Assembly (NCBI RefSeq): GCF_001562055.1
Contig: NZ_LLWE01000024.1
Span: 372,001 to 436,000, forward strand
Direction: 5' to 3'
From: Polycladidibacter stylochi
GTDB lineage: Bacteria; Pseudomonadota; Alphaproteobacteria; Rhizobiales; Stappiaceae
Length of the DNA stretch: 64,000 bases
Below the pieces are notes generated by a model, which ran no database searches, was not told where the DNA came from, and worked only from the letters and a program-made list of their open reading frames with translations. Both the position numbers and the translations under genes were made by a program. Of the stretch, positions 19,097-28,236 are shown one piece after another. The number at the start of each line of letters is the position of its first letter. Position 1 is the first letter of the stretch.

Positions 19097-19504
19097 ATGC
19101 CCAGCAAAAAAGCACCGAATCCCATCGACATCCATGTTGGTAGCAGGGTCCGCCTGCGCCGAATGATGTTAGGCATGAGCCAAGAAAAGCTAGGTGAGAG
19201 TCTAGGAATTACTTTCCAGCAAATCCAGAAGTACGAAAAAGGTACCAATCGCATCGGTGCAAGCCGTTTGCAGCATATTGCCACCATACTCAAAGTACCG
19301 GTTGCCTTTTTCTTTGAAGATGCGCCAGGCTCACCCGAAAGTGTGCAAGGTGTTAGTGACAATCCACAAACCAGCTATGTGGTTGACTTCCTGTCATCAT
19401 CCGATGGCTTAGCCCTGAATAAAGCCTTTGTAAGGATTGAAGATCCGAAGGTTAGAAAAAAGGTTGTTGAGCTAGTACGTAGCATAGCAGGCGACTCCGA
19501 TTAA
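19097..19504 (+). CDS. XRE-family helix-turn-helix regulator
   Basis: 135 residues with an N-terminal cro/C1-type HTH (GMSQEKLGESLGITFQQIQKY, residues ~26-46, then EKGTNRIGASRLQHIATIL). The less conserved C-terminal half contains a short ALNKAFVRIEDPKVRKKVVELVRSI helix. A protein of this kind between lnt and metK is typical of Hyphomicrobiales, where it appears conserved and chromosomal rather than phage-borne. Its targets are unknown to me. The 213-bp gap upstream probably contains its promoter, though I cannot place it confidently. Confidence 0.85.
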   Translation: MPSKKAPNPIDIHVGSRVRLRRMMLGMSQEKLGESLGITFQQIQKYEKGTNRIGASRLQHIATILKVPVAFFFEDAPGSPESVQGVSDNPQTSYVVDFLSSSDGLALNKAFVRIEDPKVRKKVVELVRSIAGDSD

Positions 19505-19572
19505 AAAATCGTAGCCCCTAACTTTCTGAGATTGGGCTTGACGTATCCGCAAAACCTTGGTTGATGTAGGTC

Positions 19573-19628
19573 GAAGCGGCGGCAATCCGTCGCTTCATTC
19601 TATTATCTTCCCAGAAGGACGTTTGCCC
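19573..19628 (+). promoter_or_regulatory. Structured metK leader (hairpin with possible pseudoknot)
   Basis: A 10-pair stem, GAAGCGGCGG (19573-19582) with CCGTCGCTTC (19587-19596), one G-T wobble and a CAAT loop, sits 33 bp before metK. The loop-side GGCAA (19581-19585) can pair with TTGCC (19623-19627) just before the ATG, giving an H-type pseudoknot. TTGACG at 19538-19543 could be a -35 box, but no good -10 follows. It matches no SAM riboswitch consensus I know well enough to name. Confidence 0.35.
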
Positions 19629-20813
19629 ATGGCTCGTCAAAATTATGAATTCACTTCAGAATCCGTTTCTGAAGGTCATCCCGATAAGGTTTGCGATCGC
19701 GTATCGGATTCGATCGTTGATGCATTCCTCTCTGAAATGCCTGAAGCGCGCGTTGCCTGTGAAACTCTGGCAACAACAAATCGCTTGGTAATCGCTGGCG
19801 AAACGCGGGGTCCAGCAACGCTCTCAAAAGAGTACCTAGCCCATATAGCCCGCATGGCCGTGAAAGATATTGGCTATGAACAAGAGGGCTTTCATTGGAA
19901 AGACATGGACATTGAGGTTCTGCTTCACGACCAGTCTATCGACATTGCTCAAGGTGTTGACGCCACTTCCAATAAGGATGAAGGGGCAGGGGATCAGGGC
20001 ATAATGTTCGGATACGCTTGCCGCGAAACTCCTGAATTGATGCCTGCGCCAATTTTGTATTCCCACAAAATTTTACGTCTTCTGGCTGAGGCGCGTAAAT
20101 CCGGTCGTGAGCCGACGCTGGGTCCAGATGCAAAAAGTCAGGTTACGGTTCGCTATGAAAACGGCAAACCGGTTGGTGTGAGCTCTATTGTGTTGTCCAC
20201 ACAGCACCTTGATGAGACTATGACCTCGCAAGATGTTCGTGAGGTGGTGGAGCCGTATATCCGCGCAGCATTGCCAGCCGATTGGATTACCCCCTCGACG
20301 ATTTGGCACATCAATCCGACAGGTAAGTTCGTTATCGGTGGTCCTGATGGCGATTGCGGGTTAACGGGCCGCAAAATCATAGTTGATACATATGGTGGTG
20401 CAGCACCGCATGGCGGCGGAGCATTTTCTGGGAAAGATCCAACAAAAGTGGATCGCTCGGCAGCTTATGCTGCGCGCTATTTGGCGAAAAATGTTGTTGC
20501 TGCGGATCTGGCTGATCGTTGTACCATTCAGCTGTCCTATGCAATCGGCATAGCAGAGCCGCAATCCGTGTTTGTGGACTTGCACGGAACCGGTAAAGTC
20601 GAGGCCCGCTCTGTAGAAGCCGCTCTGCGTGAAGTCATGAGTTTGACACCCCGTGGTATTCGCGAGCATTTGAGCCTCAATAAGCCAATATATGCCCGCA
20701 CTGCAGCTTATGGGCACTTTGGCCGCGATTCAGAGCTAGATGGCGGCTTTTCGTGGGAGCGGTTAGACTTGGTGCATGCCCTACGCGATGTTGTGCAAAA
20801 AGAGTTTGCTTAG
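19629..20813 (+). CDS. metK: S-adenosylmethionine synthase
   Basis: 394 residues, full length. It begins with the conserved [19 protein letters not shown], and also shows [12 protein letters not shown] (near residue 120), the phosphate loop [19 protein letters not shown] and a C-terminal YGHFGR. It makes SAM from methionine and ATP. Start ATG 19629 is preceded by AGAAGGA at 19613-19619. trmB and miaB in this window both use SAM. The structured leader immediately upstream suggests post-transcriptional control. Confidence 0.97.
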   Translation: MARQNYEFTSESVSEGHPDKVCDRVSDSIVDAFLSEMPEARVACETLATTNRLVIAGETRGPATLSKEYLAHIARMAVKDIGYEQEGFHWKDMDIEVLLHDQSIDIAQGVDATSNKDEGAGDQGIMFGYACRETPELMPAPILYSHKILRLLAEARKSGREPTLGPDAKSQVTVRYENGKPVGVSSIVLSTQHLDETMTSQDVREVVEPYIRAALPADWITPSTIWHINPTGKFVIGGPDGDCGLTGRKIIVDTYGGAAPHGGGAFSGKDPTKVDRSAAYAARYLAKNVVAADLADRCTIQLSYAIGIAEPQSVFVDLHGTGKVEARSVEAALREVMSLTPRGIREHLSLNKPIYARTAAYGHFGRDSELDGGFSWERLDLVHALRDVVQKEFA

Positions 20814-20863
20814 CCGTTTAAATCTCAAGTAATTTCTATTAAGGAACTATCTGAGTAATGAAA

Positions 20864-20907
20864 AAACCGCGCACTGATAAAGTGAACAGCTTTTCGGGGC
20901 GCGGTTT
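20864..20907 (+). terminator. Hairpin 1 after metK
   Basis: AAACCGCGC (20864-20872) pairs perfectly with GCGCGGTTT (20899-20907) across a 26-nt loop, 50 bp after the metK stop. The T-tract is only three bases, so termination efficiency is doubtful. Confidence 0.45.
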
Positions 20908-20917
20908 GTAGATGTAA

Positions 20918-20943
20918 ACAAGGCACTGGTGACTTTGCCTTGT
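20918..20943 (+). terminator. Hairpin 2 between metK and trmB
   Basis: ACAAGGCA (20918-20925) and TGCCTTGT (20936-20943) form a perfect 8-pair stem with a 10-nt loop. No T-tract follows. With hairpin 1 it makes a tandem structure upstream of trmB (start 20989). Confidence 0.4.
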
Positions 20944-20988
20944 CGTAAATTAGGAAGATTGGGCTGCTGCGTGGCCCTGTGAAAGAGA

Positions 20989-21675
20989 ATGACGGACCAT
21001 TATAAAGGATCCTTTTTCGGTCGCCGCGTTGGTAAACCACTAAGCACCCGCCAAACTCAATTGTTGGAAGAGTTTTATCCGACCATCACCCCTGATATGT
21101 CAAAACCGTGTCCGCAAGACATAAAAAGCCTTTTTAGGGCGGATGTATCACAGGTATGTCTTGAAATCGGTTTCGGTGGCAGTGAGCACTTCATTCATCG
21201 CGCCAAAGAAAATCCCCATATCGGTTTTATTGGTGTTGAGCCTTTCCAAAGTGGTTTGGTAAAGGGAATATCCAATGTCTATGACAATCAGCTACAAAAT
21301 GCATTGATCTACGATGATGATGCGGTCAACTTATTAGATTGGTTGCCTGAAGCATCTTTAGACATGGTTTATCAGCTCTACCCAGACCCGTGGCCGAAAA
21401 AGAAACACTGGAAGCGCCGTTTTGTGAACCAGAAAAACCTAACGCGTATAGCGAGGGCGCTAAAGCCAAATCAGCAATATCGATTTGCGAGTGATATTGA
21501 TACATATGTTGATTGGACGCTTTCTCACTGTCGCCAACACCCGCTATTTGAATGGACTGCGCAGTGTGCGGATGATTGGCGTAAACCATGGGCTAATTGG
21601 CCGGGCACAAGATATGAGCGCAAAGCGCACAAAGAAGGTCGAATAGGGCGATATCTTACCTTCCGTAGGATTTAG
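20989..21675 (+). CDS. trmB: tRNA (guanine-N7-)-methyltransferase
   Basis: 228 residues. TrmB hallmarks: FGRRVGKPLSTRQ N terminus, SAM motif CLEIGFGGSEHFIHRA (near residue 58) and the catalytic/tRNA-binding LYPDPWPKKKHWKRRFV (near residue 130). It methylates G46 in the variable loop of tRNA. It sits between metK and rimP as in other Hyphomicrobiales. Ribosome-site strength before ATG 20989 is modest (AAAGAGA at 20981-20987). Confidence 0.95.
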   Translation: MTDHYKGSFFGRRVGKPLSTRQTQLLEEFYPTITPDMSKPCPQDIKSLFRADVSQVCLEIGFGGSEHFIHRAKENPHIGFIGVEPFQSGLVKGISNVYDNQLQNALIYDDDAVNLLDWLPEASLDMVYQLYPDPWPKKKHWKRRFVNQKNLTRIARALKPNQQYRFASDIDTYVDWTLSHCRQHPLFEWTAQCADDWRKPWANWPGTRYERKAHKEGRIGRYLTFRRI

Positions 21676-21731
21676 TTCCTTGTGCGAAAGCTGTGCATAT
21701 AGCCCCGATTAAACACGGTGAATGTTTTTTG

Positions 21732-21759
21732 TTGCAAACCTCTGCGAAAAGGCTATATT
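21732..21759 (+). promoter_or_regulatory. Candidate sigma-70 promoter of the rimP-nusA-infB operon
   Basis: TTGCAA (21732-21737), 16-bp spacer, TATATT (21754-21759). A start near 21766 places the attenuator hairpin at 21801 in the leader, about 230 nt before rimP. Confidence 0.45.
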
Positions 21760-21800
21760 GCCATCCAATAAATCTCTGTTGGCTCGGTAGAGCGTTGGGA

Positions 21801-21832
21801 GAGTGGGCCGCAAACCGGACCCGCTCTTTTTT
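21801..21832 (+). terminator. Terminator/attenuator in the rimP leader
   Basis: GAGTGGG (21801-21807) pairs with CCCGCTC (21820-21826, one G-T wobble), followed by six T residues (21827-21832). It lies 125 bp after trmB and 166 bp before rimP. Given the promoter candidate upstream it could either end trmB transcripts or attenuate the rimP operon. A GC-rich hairpin plus T-tract before rimP is a recurrent feature of proteobacterial rimP leaders. The rest of the 323-bp trmB-rimP gap shows no gene. Confidence 0.65.
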
Positions 21833-21998
21833 ATTACCTAAAGCCAGTGGACCACGTTCCATTGAATTTGACGGTTCATTTTTGATGGCGCGCTTCATAA
21901 TAAACGGCGTGAGTTTGAGGCTTATCAAGTATTCTCAGCTCTGTGAAAAAGGGTCAAGGTCGGGTAGTTACCCAAATGGCCATTCGGTAAGGTGAAAA

Positions 21999-22589
21999 GT
22001 GGACGTAAACGATCCAAGAATTGTTAAGGAACAAGGGTTAGAGGCCCGTGTCGCACAAATTGTAGAGCCAGTTGTCGAAGACTTGGGCTATCGATTGGTG
22101 CGTATCCAGATCAATGGCAACAATGGCTGCACACTGCAAATTATGGCAGAGCGCCCGGACGGCACGATGGGTGTCGAGGATTGTGAACAAATCTCAAACG
22201 CTGTATCACCTGCGCTGGATGTGGATGATCCCATCTCCGGAGCGTATCATTTGGAAATCTCTTCCCCCGGTATCGATAGGCCTTTGGTGCGCTCTGGCGA
22301 CTTTACCCGCTGGGCTGGTCATGAAGTGAAAATTGAAATGCGTGTGGCCCAATTGGGCCGTAAGCGCTATCGCGGTCGTATAGTTGGTGCTGAAAATAAT
22401 ACTGCCCAATTACGGTTGAGCGATGTTGCGACTGGACAAAGTGATCTGGTGGAACTGCCAATTAACGAAATGGGATCGGCAAGACTTATCCTTACGGATG
22501 ATCTGATAGATGCAGCGCTCAAAGCTGATAAAGCGGCGCGTGCGGCACGAGGCGAACCCGTAGACGACGACAACTATTATAAGCATTAG
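21999..22589 (+). CDS. rimP: Ribosome maturation factor RimP
   Basis: 196 residues with the two RimP domains: N-terminal EPVVEDLGYRLVRIQI...CTLQIMAERPDGTMGVEDCEQIS, and the YHLEISSPGIDRPL core, then a C-terminal SH3-like barrel and a basic tail longer than in E. coli. It assists late assembly of the 30S head. The start is GTG at 21999, with AAGGTG at 21989-21994. It leads the rimP-nusA-ylxR-infB-rbfA-truB operon. Confidence 0.95.
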   Translation: MDVNDPRIVKEQGLEARVAQIVEPVVEDLGYRLVRIQINGNNGCTLQIMAERPDGTMGVEDCEQISNAVSPALDVDDPISGAYHLEISSPGIDRPLVRSGDFTRWAGHEVKIEMRVAQLGRKRYRGRIVGAENNTAQLRLSDVATGQSDLVELPINEMGSARLILTDDLIDAALKADKAARAARGEPVDDDNYYKH

Positions 22590-22677
22590 GTTACTCGAAC
22601 TACAAGATATTGAGTAACTTGTCGGAACAATGGTAGCGCCAAGGTTAGGGGTGGCGCATACAAGGAGTTGATGAGAC

Positions 22678-24354
22678 ATGGCTATCAGCGCTAACAGGCT
22701 TGAACTGCTGCAGATTGCAGATGCTGTTGCTCGTGAAAAGTCGATTGACCGCGGTATCGTCATAGCAGCGCTTGAAGATGCGATTCAAAAGGCGGCGCGT
22801 TCACGCTACGGAACTGAGGCGGAAATCCGGGCGGAAATTAATCCTAAAACGGGTGAAATTTGTTTGCAGCGCTTGTTGCAGGTCGTTGAGGTAGTCGAAA
22901 ACTACTCCACCGAAGTTGCCTTTGTAGATGCCAAAGAGCAAAACCCGCATATCGAGCTGGGCGACTTCATGCCAGAGACGTTGCCACCGTTAGATTTTGG
23001 CCGTATTGCTGCCCAGTCTGCTAAGCAGGTTATTGTGCAAAAAGTACGGGAAGCCGAGCGCGACCAGCAGTACGATGAGTTCAAAGATCGTGTCGGCGAA
23101 ATCATCAATGCGGTTGTGAAGCGTGTCGAGTACGGCAATGTTGTTGTTGATACCGGTAAGGGCGAGGCCATTGTGCGTCGCGATGAGCTTATCCCGCGTG
23201 AAGTGTTCCGCAATGGAGACCGTATTCGGGCGCTTATTTATGATGTGCGCCGAGAGCAAAGAGGTCCACAGGTTTTCCTCTCTCGTACACACCCCCAATT
23301 TATGGCAAAACTGTTTTCTCAGGAAGTGCCGGAAATCTATGATGGTGTGATCCAAATTAAAGCTGTGGCGCGTGATCCAGGCTCCCGTGCGAAGATTGCT
23401 GTGGTTTCGACAGACAGTTCTATCGATCCGGTAGGTGCCTGCGTTGGTATGCGTGGTTCTCGTGTTCAGGCTGTAGTGGGCGAGCTCCAAGGCGAGAAGA
23501 TTGATATCATTCCTTGGAGTGAAGAGCCGGCAACCTTTATTGTAAACGCGCTGCAACCGGCAGAAGTTGCTAAAGTTGTATTGGATGACGACTCTGAGCG
23601 CATCGAAGTTGTTGTTCCAAACGATCAGCTTTCATTGGCTATCGGCCGCCGTGGCCAAAATGTTCGTTTGGCTTCCCAGCTAACCGGTTGGGGCATCGAT
23701 ATTATGACGGAGCAAGAAGAATCCGAACGTCGCTTGAAAGAATTCCAAGAGCGCTCGGTACTGTTCCAAGAAGCTCTAAACGTTGATGAAACTGTAAGCC
23801 AGCTGTTAGCATCAGAGGGTTTTGATACGATTGAAGAAGTCGCATATGTTGAGCTTGGCGAGATTGCTTCAATCGAAGGTTTCGATGATGATACAGCGCA
23901 AGAGATTCAAGCGCGCGCTCGCGATTATCTGCAGGAGTTGGAAGACAAGTTAACTGCAGAGCGCCAGGAATTGGGTGTTGCCGATGAGCTTGCCGAGCTT
24001 AGCGGTTTGACAACAGCCATGTTGGTTGCCCTCGGTAAAGACGATGTCAAAACCATGGAAGATCTTGCAGGCTGCTCTACAGATGATCTTGTTGGTTACA
24101 CTGAGCGCAAAAAGAATGAGACGATTAAAGTCGAAGGGGCATTAAGTCGCTTCAATCTATCTCGTGAAGAAGCGGAAGGCATCGTAATGCGCGCACGCGT
24201 TGCTGCCGGATGGATAGATGAAGCCGATTTATATCAGCCTGAGGACGAAGAGTCGCAAGAAGACGCCGAATTTGATGCAGATGCGGTTGACGTGGACGAA
24301 GATTTGGCGCAAGACAACGCTGCAGAAGAAGCTGAAAGCCCAAAGGCTGAGTAA
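22678..24354 (+). CDS. nusA: Transcription termination/antitermination factor NusA
   Basis: 558 residues: N-terminal RNAP-binding domain (to ~125), S1 domain (~135-200), KH1-KH2 (VGMRGSRVQAVVGELQGEKID and LAIGRRGQNVRLASQLTGWGID) and C-terminal helix-hairpin-helix repeats followed by an acidic tail. NusA binds elongating RNA polymerase, modulating pausing, Rho termination and rRNA antitermination. ATG 22678 follows AAGGAG at 22662-22667. In other bacteria NusA autoregulates this operon. Confidence 0.97.
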   Translation: MAISANRLELLQIADAVAREKSIDRGIVIAALEDAIQKAARSRYGTEAEIRAEINPKTGEICLQRLLQVVEVVENYSTEVAFVDAKEQNPHIELGDFMPETLPPLDFGRIAAQSAKQVIVQKVREAERDQQYDEFKDRVGEIINAVVKRVEYGNVVVDTGKGEAIVRRDELIPREVFRNGDRIRALIYDVRREQRGPQVFLSRTHPQFMAKLFSQEVPEIYDGVIQIKAVARDPGSRAKIAVVSTDSSIDPVGACVGMRGSRVQAVVGELQGEKIDIIPWSEEPATFIVNALQPAEVAKVVLDDDSERIEVVVPNDQLSLAIGRRGQNVRLASQLTGWGIDIMTEQEESERRLKEFQERSVLFQEALNVDETVSQLLASEGFDTIEEVAYVELGEIASIEGFDDDTAQEIQARARDYLQELEDKLTAERQELGVADELAELSGLTTAMLVALGKDDVKTMEDLAGCSTDDLVGYTERKKNETIKVEGALSRFNLSREEAEGIVMRARVAAGWIDEADLYQPEDEESQEDAEFDADAVDVDEDLAQDNAAEEAESPKAE

Positions 24355-24403
24355 ATAGGCTTCAAGTAGTGTCGAATTTTATATCCAAGCTGGATCCAAG
24401 CGA

Positions 24404-25102
24404 TTGGGTACAGCTTGGATTAAACATGGTAATGACGGGAGCTTGTCGAAGAGCGTGCCAAGAAAAAACGAACCGACTGAGCGCACATGTGCAGTAACAC
24501 GAGAAGTGAAGCCGGTTGAACAGCTCGTCAGATTTGTATTGGCACCCGACGGTAGCGTTGTTGCTGATGTGAAAAAAATACTTCCTGGGCGGGGAGTATG
24601 GGTCACAGCAAAGCGATCAAAAGTCGAAGAGGCAATAAAACGTAATGTTTTTGCCCGTGGCTTTAAGGAGCAGGTAATAGCTGAAGAAGGTTTGGCCGAC
24701 CAACTGGATTATATGCTGGAGCAAATGGCATTGGCAGCAATGTCGTTGAGCCGTAAAGCTGGAGATCTTTCTACCGGTTTTACTAAGGTTGAAGCAGCGC
24801 TTCGATCTGAGCAGGTTTTAGCTCTGGTACATGCCACTGATGCCTCTGAAGATGGCACAAAAAAATTGGCGGCTATTGCCGCTTCTGTAAACAGCAAGAC
24901 GAATTTGCAAGGTGTGATTCGTCTTTTTACCTCGGCCCAAATGAGTTTGTCATTAGGGCGGGCAAACGTGATACATGCTGCACTGCTGCCGGGTCAGGCG
25001 GGAAGAAACTTCTGGGCGCAAGCACAAAGGCTTGCGAAGTATCGAGAAGTTCCATTACCGCAAGAGTTGATCAAGGCAAAGGGTGCAGTAGCGCAGGACT
25101 AA
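24404..25102 (+). CDS. YlxR (DUF448) RNA-binding protein fused to an L7Ae-like domain
   Basis: 232 residues. The N-terminal half is a YlxR/DUF448 domain ([32 protein letters not shown], residues ~26-90). The C-terminal half (about 100-200) resembles the L7Ae/L30e kink-turn-binding fold ([21 protein letters not shown]). The fusion is common in Alphaproteobacteria; elsewhere YlxR is a short separate protein between nusA and infB. An RNA-related role is inferred. The start is uncertain: TTG 24404 gives the longest frame, TTG 24443 and GTG 24455 are alternatives, and none has a good Shine-Dalgarno. infB starts 7 bp after the stop. Confidence 0.85.
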   Translation: MGTAWIKHGNDGSLSKSVPRKNEPTERTCAVTREVKPVEQLVRFVLAPDGSVVADVKKILPGRGVWVTAKRSKVEEAIKRNVFARGFKEQVIAEEGLADQLDYMLEQMALAAMSLSRKAGDLSTGFTKVEAALRSEQVLALVHATDASEDGTKKLAAIAASVNSKTNLQGVIRLFTSAQMSLSLGRANVIHAALLPGQAGRNFWAQAQRLAKYREVPLPQELIKAKGAVAQD

Positions 25103-25109
25103 AGGCAAT

Positions 25110-28100
25110 ATGAGCGATAGCAAAAACACAAATGACAAACCTACCGGCGGGGAAAGAAAAACGCTGGGATTGAAGCCCGGGAGCGTTGAAAAAGGCACCG
25201 TAAAGCAGAGCTTCTCCCACGGCCGCTCGAAGGCTGTCGTTGTGGAAAAGAAAAAGCGACGTGTTGTTGTCCCCGGTCAAGAAGGGGCTTCTACAACATC
25301 GTCCGGCTCTGCGGCTTCAAGCACACGTGGCGAGAAGCGGAACGAACAGCGACGCCCGCAAGAAAATCGCCGTTCTGAAGGGGGCGGTCAACGCCGTTCA
25401 GATGGCAACCGCAACGGTAATCGTAATAATAATCGCCGCGGTAATAACAATCAGTCTGCGTCCGCTCAAAAAACATTGAGTAAAGCCGAAGCAGATGCGC
25501 GTTTAGAAGCGCTGCGTATGGCTCAGGTACGTGAAGTCGAAGATGCCAAGCGCCGCGCAGACGAAGCTAAGCGCCAAGAGGCACTTGCAAAACAACGTGC
25601 TGAAGAAGCTGCAAAAGCAAAACAGGAAGAAGAAGCGCGCCAAAAGAAAGAAGCAGAAGAAGCTGCAAAGGCTAAGGCAGCCGCCGAAGCTAAGGCGAAA
25701 GAGCAAAGTGCTGCTGCTGAAAAGCAGGCTGCTGCTCCTGAAACTGCGAAAGCTGCGCCAACACAAGCGGAAAAAGCTCCTCGTCGCGAAGGTGACAGAG
25801 GTCAGCGCCGCGATGGCGAGCGTGGTCCCCGCCGTGAAGGTGATAGAGGCCCCCGCCGTGATGGTGATCGTGGTCCACGTCGTGAAGGTGATAGAGGTCC
25901 CCGCCGTGAAGGTGATCGCGGCCCACGTCCTGCAGGCGAAAGAGGTCCACGTCGTGAAGGTGATCGTGGCCCACGTCCAGGTGGTGATCGTGGTCCGCGC
26001 CGTGAAGGAGATCGTGGTCCGCGTCCAGCAGGTGCCCGACCTCCACGTCCAGGTGGTAATGATCGCCCAATGCGTGATGGCAAGCCACCGCGTTTGGATG
26101 GACCTGCTCGTGGCGGTGCACGTCCAGGCGGTCGTCCTATGGCCGAAGCTGCTGTTCCAGTTCCTAATGAGCTTGAAGGCGCAAAGCGTGGCCTGAAGCC
26201 GGCTGCAAAGCCAGCGAAAAAGGTACAAGCTGCACCAAAAACACCAGGTCGTAACACTGGTGATGATCGTCGCCGTTCAAACAAGCTGACGATTGCACGC
26301 GCAACCAGCGATGAGGGTGAGCGCAGCCGTTCGCTCGCTTCAATGCGTCGTCGCCGCGAAAAAGAAAAACGTGCCGGCCAACAAACCGTTCAGCGCGAGA
26401 AGATTTCACGCGAAGTAACAATTCCTGAAGCAATTACCATTCAGGAATTGGCTAACCGTATGACTGAACGTGCGGTCGATGTGATCAAACTGCTCATGAA
26501 GCAGGGTCAGATGATGAAAATCAACGATATCCTTGATGCGGATACCGCTGAACTGATCGCTGTAGAAATGGGTCACACTGTTAAGCGTGTTTCTGAAGCG
26601 GATGTTGAAGAAGGCGTCTTTGACATTGAAGACGATGAAAGCAACCTGCAGTCGCGTCCTCCGGTTGTTACCATCATGGGTCACGTTGACCACGGTAAAA
26701 CATCCTTGCTTGATGCTCTGCGTAAGGCAAATGTAGCATCTGGCGAAGCTGGCGGTATTACCCAGCACATCGGTGCCTATCAGGTAGAACAGAACGGTCA
26801 GAAAGTGACCTTCATTGATACGCCAGGCCACGCTGCATTTACTCAAATGCGTGCTCGTGGTGCCAAGGCAACCGATATCGTGATCTTGGTTGTTGCCGCG
26901 GATGATGGTGTCATGCCGCAAACCCGCGAAGCAATTCAACACGCTAAAGCTGCGGATGTTCCGATTATCATTGCGATCAACAAAATGGATAAGCCAGGTG
27001 CCGATCCATCCCGTGTACGCAACGATCTTCTACGTGAGGAAATCGTTGTCGAGAGCATGGGCGGTGATGTGATCGACGTGGAAGTTTCTGCAAAACAGGG
27101 CACAAACCTCGATAAGTTGATCGAGATGGTTCTGTTGCAATCAGAAGTTCTTGAACTGCGTGCAAATCCGGATCGTGTTGCCGAAGGTACCGTTATCGAA
27201 GCGAAACTCGACAAGGGTCGCGGTCCTGTTGCCACCATTTTGGTGCAAAAGGGTACGTTGCGTGTTGGTGATATCGTTGTTGCAGGTTCCGAATGGGGCC
27301 GTGTCCGTGCGCTACTCGATGAAAACGGCAAACAGGTAAAAGAGGCTGGTCCTTCCAAACCTGTTGAGGTTCTTGGCTTCCAGGCAACACCAGCTGCGGG
27401 TGACCGTGTGGCTGTTGTTGAAAGTGAAGCACGTGCCCGCGAAATTTCCGAGTACCGTCACCGTCAGCTGCGTGACAAGATGGCAGCCCGCGTTGCTTCT
27501 TCACGCTCTTCACTTGAAGCCATGATGAAAGGCTTGAAGGAAGATGGCCGCAAAGACTTTGCGCTCATCGTTAAAGCCGACGTACAAGGCTCTGCTGAAG
27601 CAATTGCTTCTTCCTTGGAAGAACTTGGCAACGATGAAGTCGGTGCACGCGTCATTGCTTCCGGTGTTGGCGGTATCACAGAAAGCGACATCACGCTGGC
27701 TGTTGCGTCTAAAGCGCCAATCATGGCCTTTAACGTTCGTGCCAACAAGCAGGCACAAGAAGCTGCCCGCCGCGAAGGTGTCGAAATCCGCTACTACAGC
27801 GTGATTTACGATCTGCTCGACGACGTGAAGTCCACCATGTCCGGCATGTTGGCACCAGAGCGCCGCGAAACCTTCTTGGGTTACGCCGACATTAAAGAAA
27901 TCTTCAACATCACCAAAGTGGGCCGTGTTGCCGGTTGTTTGGTTACCGAAGGTGTGGTGCAGCGCGGTGCACAGGTTCGCTTGCTGCGTGATAACGTGGT
28001 TATCCACGAAGGTGAACTGGGTACACTCAAGCGCTTCAAAGACGAAGTTAAAGAAGTTGAATCTGGCGTTGAATGCGGCATGAACTTCACCAACTACAAA

Positions 28101-28163
28101 GACATGCGTGTTGGAGATGTGATTGAATGCTTCCAGGTAGAAGAGATCGCCCGTTCTCTCTAA
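25110..28163 (+). CDS. infB: Translation initiation factor IF-2
   Basis: 1017 residues. A long N-terminal region contains an IF2-associated segment (1-60), an Asn/Arg-rich stretch (~85-115), a Lys/Glu/Ala coiled coil (~120-215), an Arg/Gly octapeptide repeat (224-311) and the IF2_N domain (~435-485). The GTPase domain follows (G1 GHVDHGKT, G3 DTPGH, G4 NKMD), then domains II-IV. IF-2 brings initiator tRNA to the 30S and drives subunit joining. The N-terminal repeats are much longer than in E. coli. ATG 25110 is preceded by AAAGG. Confidence 0.97.
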   Translation: MSDSKNTNDKPTGGERKTLGLKPGSVEKGTVKQSFSHGRSKAVVVEKKKRRVVVPGQEGASTTSSGSAASSTRGEKRNEQRRPQENRRSEGGGQRRSDGNRNGNRNNNRRGNNNQSASAQKTLSKAEADARLEALRMAQVREVEDAKRRADEAKRQEALAKQRAEEAAKAKQEEEARQKKEAEEAAKAKAAAEAKAKEQSAAAEKQAAAPETAKAAPTQAEKAPRREGDRGQRRDGERGPRREGDRGPRRDGDRGPRREGDRGPRREGDRGPRPAGERGPRREGDRGPRPGGDRGPRREGDRGPRPAGARPPRPGGNDRPMRDGKPPRLDGPARGGARPGGRPMAEAAVPVPNELEGAKRGLKPAAKPAKKVQAAPKTPGRNTGDDRRRSNKLTIARATSDEGERSRSLASMRRRREKEKRAGQQTVQREKISREVTIPEAITIQELANRMTERAVDVIKLLMKQGQMMKINDILDADTAELIAVEMGHTVKRVSEADVEEGVFDIEDDESNLQSRPPVVTIMGHVDHGKTSLLDALRKANVASGEAGGITQHIGAYQVEQNGQKVTFIDTPGHAAFTQMRARGAKATDIVILVVAADDGVMPQTREAIQHAKAADVPIIIAINKMDKPGADPSRVRNDLLREEIVVESMGGDVIDVEVSAKQGTNLDKLIEMVLLQSEVLELRANPDRVAEGTVIEAKLDKGRGPVATILVQKGTLRVGDIVVAGSEWGRVRALLDENGKQVKEAGPSKPVEVLGFQATPAAGDRVAVVESEARAREISEYRHRQLRDKMAARVASSRSSLEAMMKGLKEDGRKDFALIVKADVQGSAEAIASSLEELGNDEVGARVIASGVGGITESDITLAVASKAPIMAFNVRANKQAQEAARREGVEIRYYSVIYDLLDDVKSTMSGMLAPERRETFLGYADIKEIFNITKVGRVAGCLVTEGVVQRGAQVRLLRDNVVIHEGELGTLKRFKDEVKEVESGVECGMNFTNYKDMRVGDVIECFQVEEIARSL
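25779..26042 (+). repeat. Eleven tandem 24-bp units inside infB
   Basis: The stretch codes for eleven octapeptides of the pattern PRREGDRG or variants ([40 protein letters not shown]). Base-level identity between units is high, as expected of recent slippage or unequal exchange. The region is strongly basic and disordered. It also creates a long artefactual open frame on the opposite strand. Confidence 0.9.
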
Positions 28164-28190
28164 CTGATGCACCAGAATGGAAATAACATT

Positions 28191-28218
28191 GCGCCGGTAC
28201 GGGTCCCCGTGCCGGCGC
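28191..28218 (+). terminator. Strong hairpin between infB and rbfA
   Basis: GCGCCGGTACGGG (28191-28203) faces CCCGTGCCGGCGC (28206-28218), a near-perfect GC-rich stem with one T-G wobble, 27 bp after infB and 18 bp before rbfA. CTTTG follows instead of a T-run, so it may be a partial terminator or an RNase processing/stability element within the operon. Confidence 0.6.
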
Positions 28219-28236
28219 CTTTGCTGAGAAAAGAAA

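Noticed and set aside
19097-19504. XRE regulator as a phage remnant
   Set aside because: It sits in conserved lnt-metK order with ordinary composition and no phage genes nearby.
21781-21794. GGCTCGGTAGAGCG resembles a tRNA D-arm; a tRNA gene before rimP was considered, as in E. coli metY
   Set aside because: No anticodon stem, T-arm or acceptor stem can be completed around it; the following hairpin is a terminator.
21693-21995. 100-codon plus-strand frame before rimP
   Set aside because: It runs through the promoter and attenuator hairpin, lacks a ribosome site and has no conserved features.
24404-25102. Possible frameshift or fusion artefact in ylxR
   Set aside because: The YlxR plus L7Ae-like architecture is normal in Alphaproteobacteria and the frame is continuous.
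25503-26284. Long minus-strand frames opposite the infB repeats (Thr/Trp-rich and Pro/Ser/Arg-rich)
   Set aside because: They are mirror products of the 24-bp tandem repeat and the Lys/Glu-rich helix of IF-2, with low-complexity translation.
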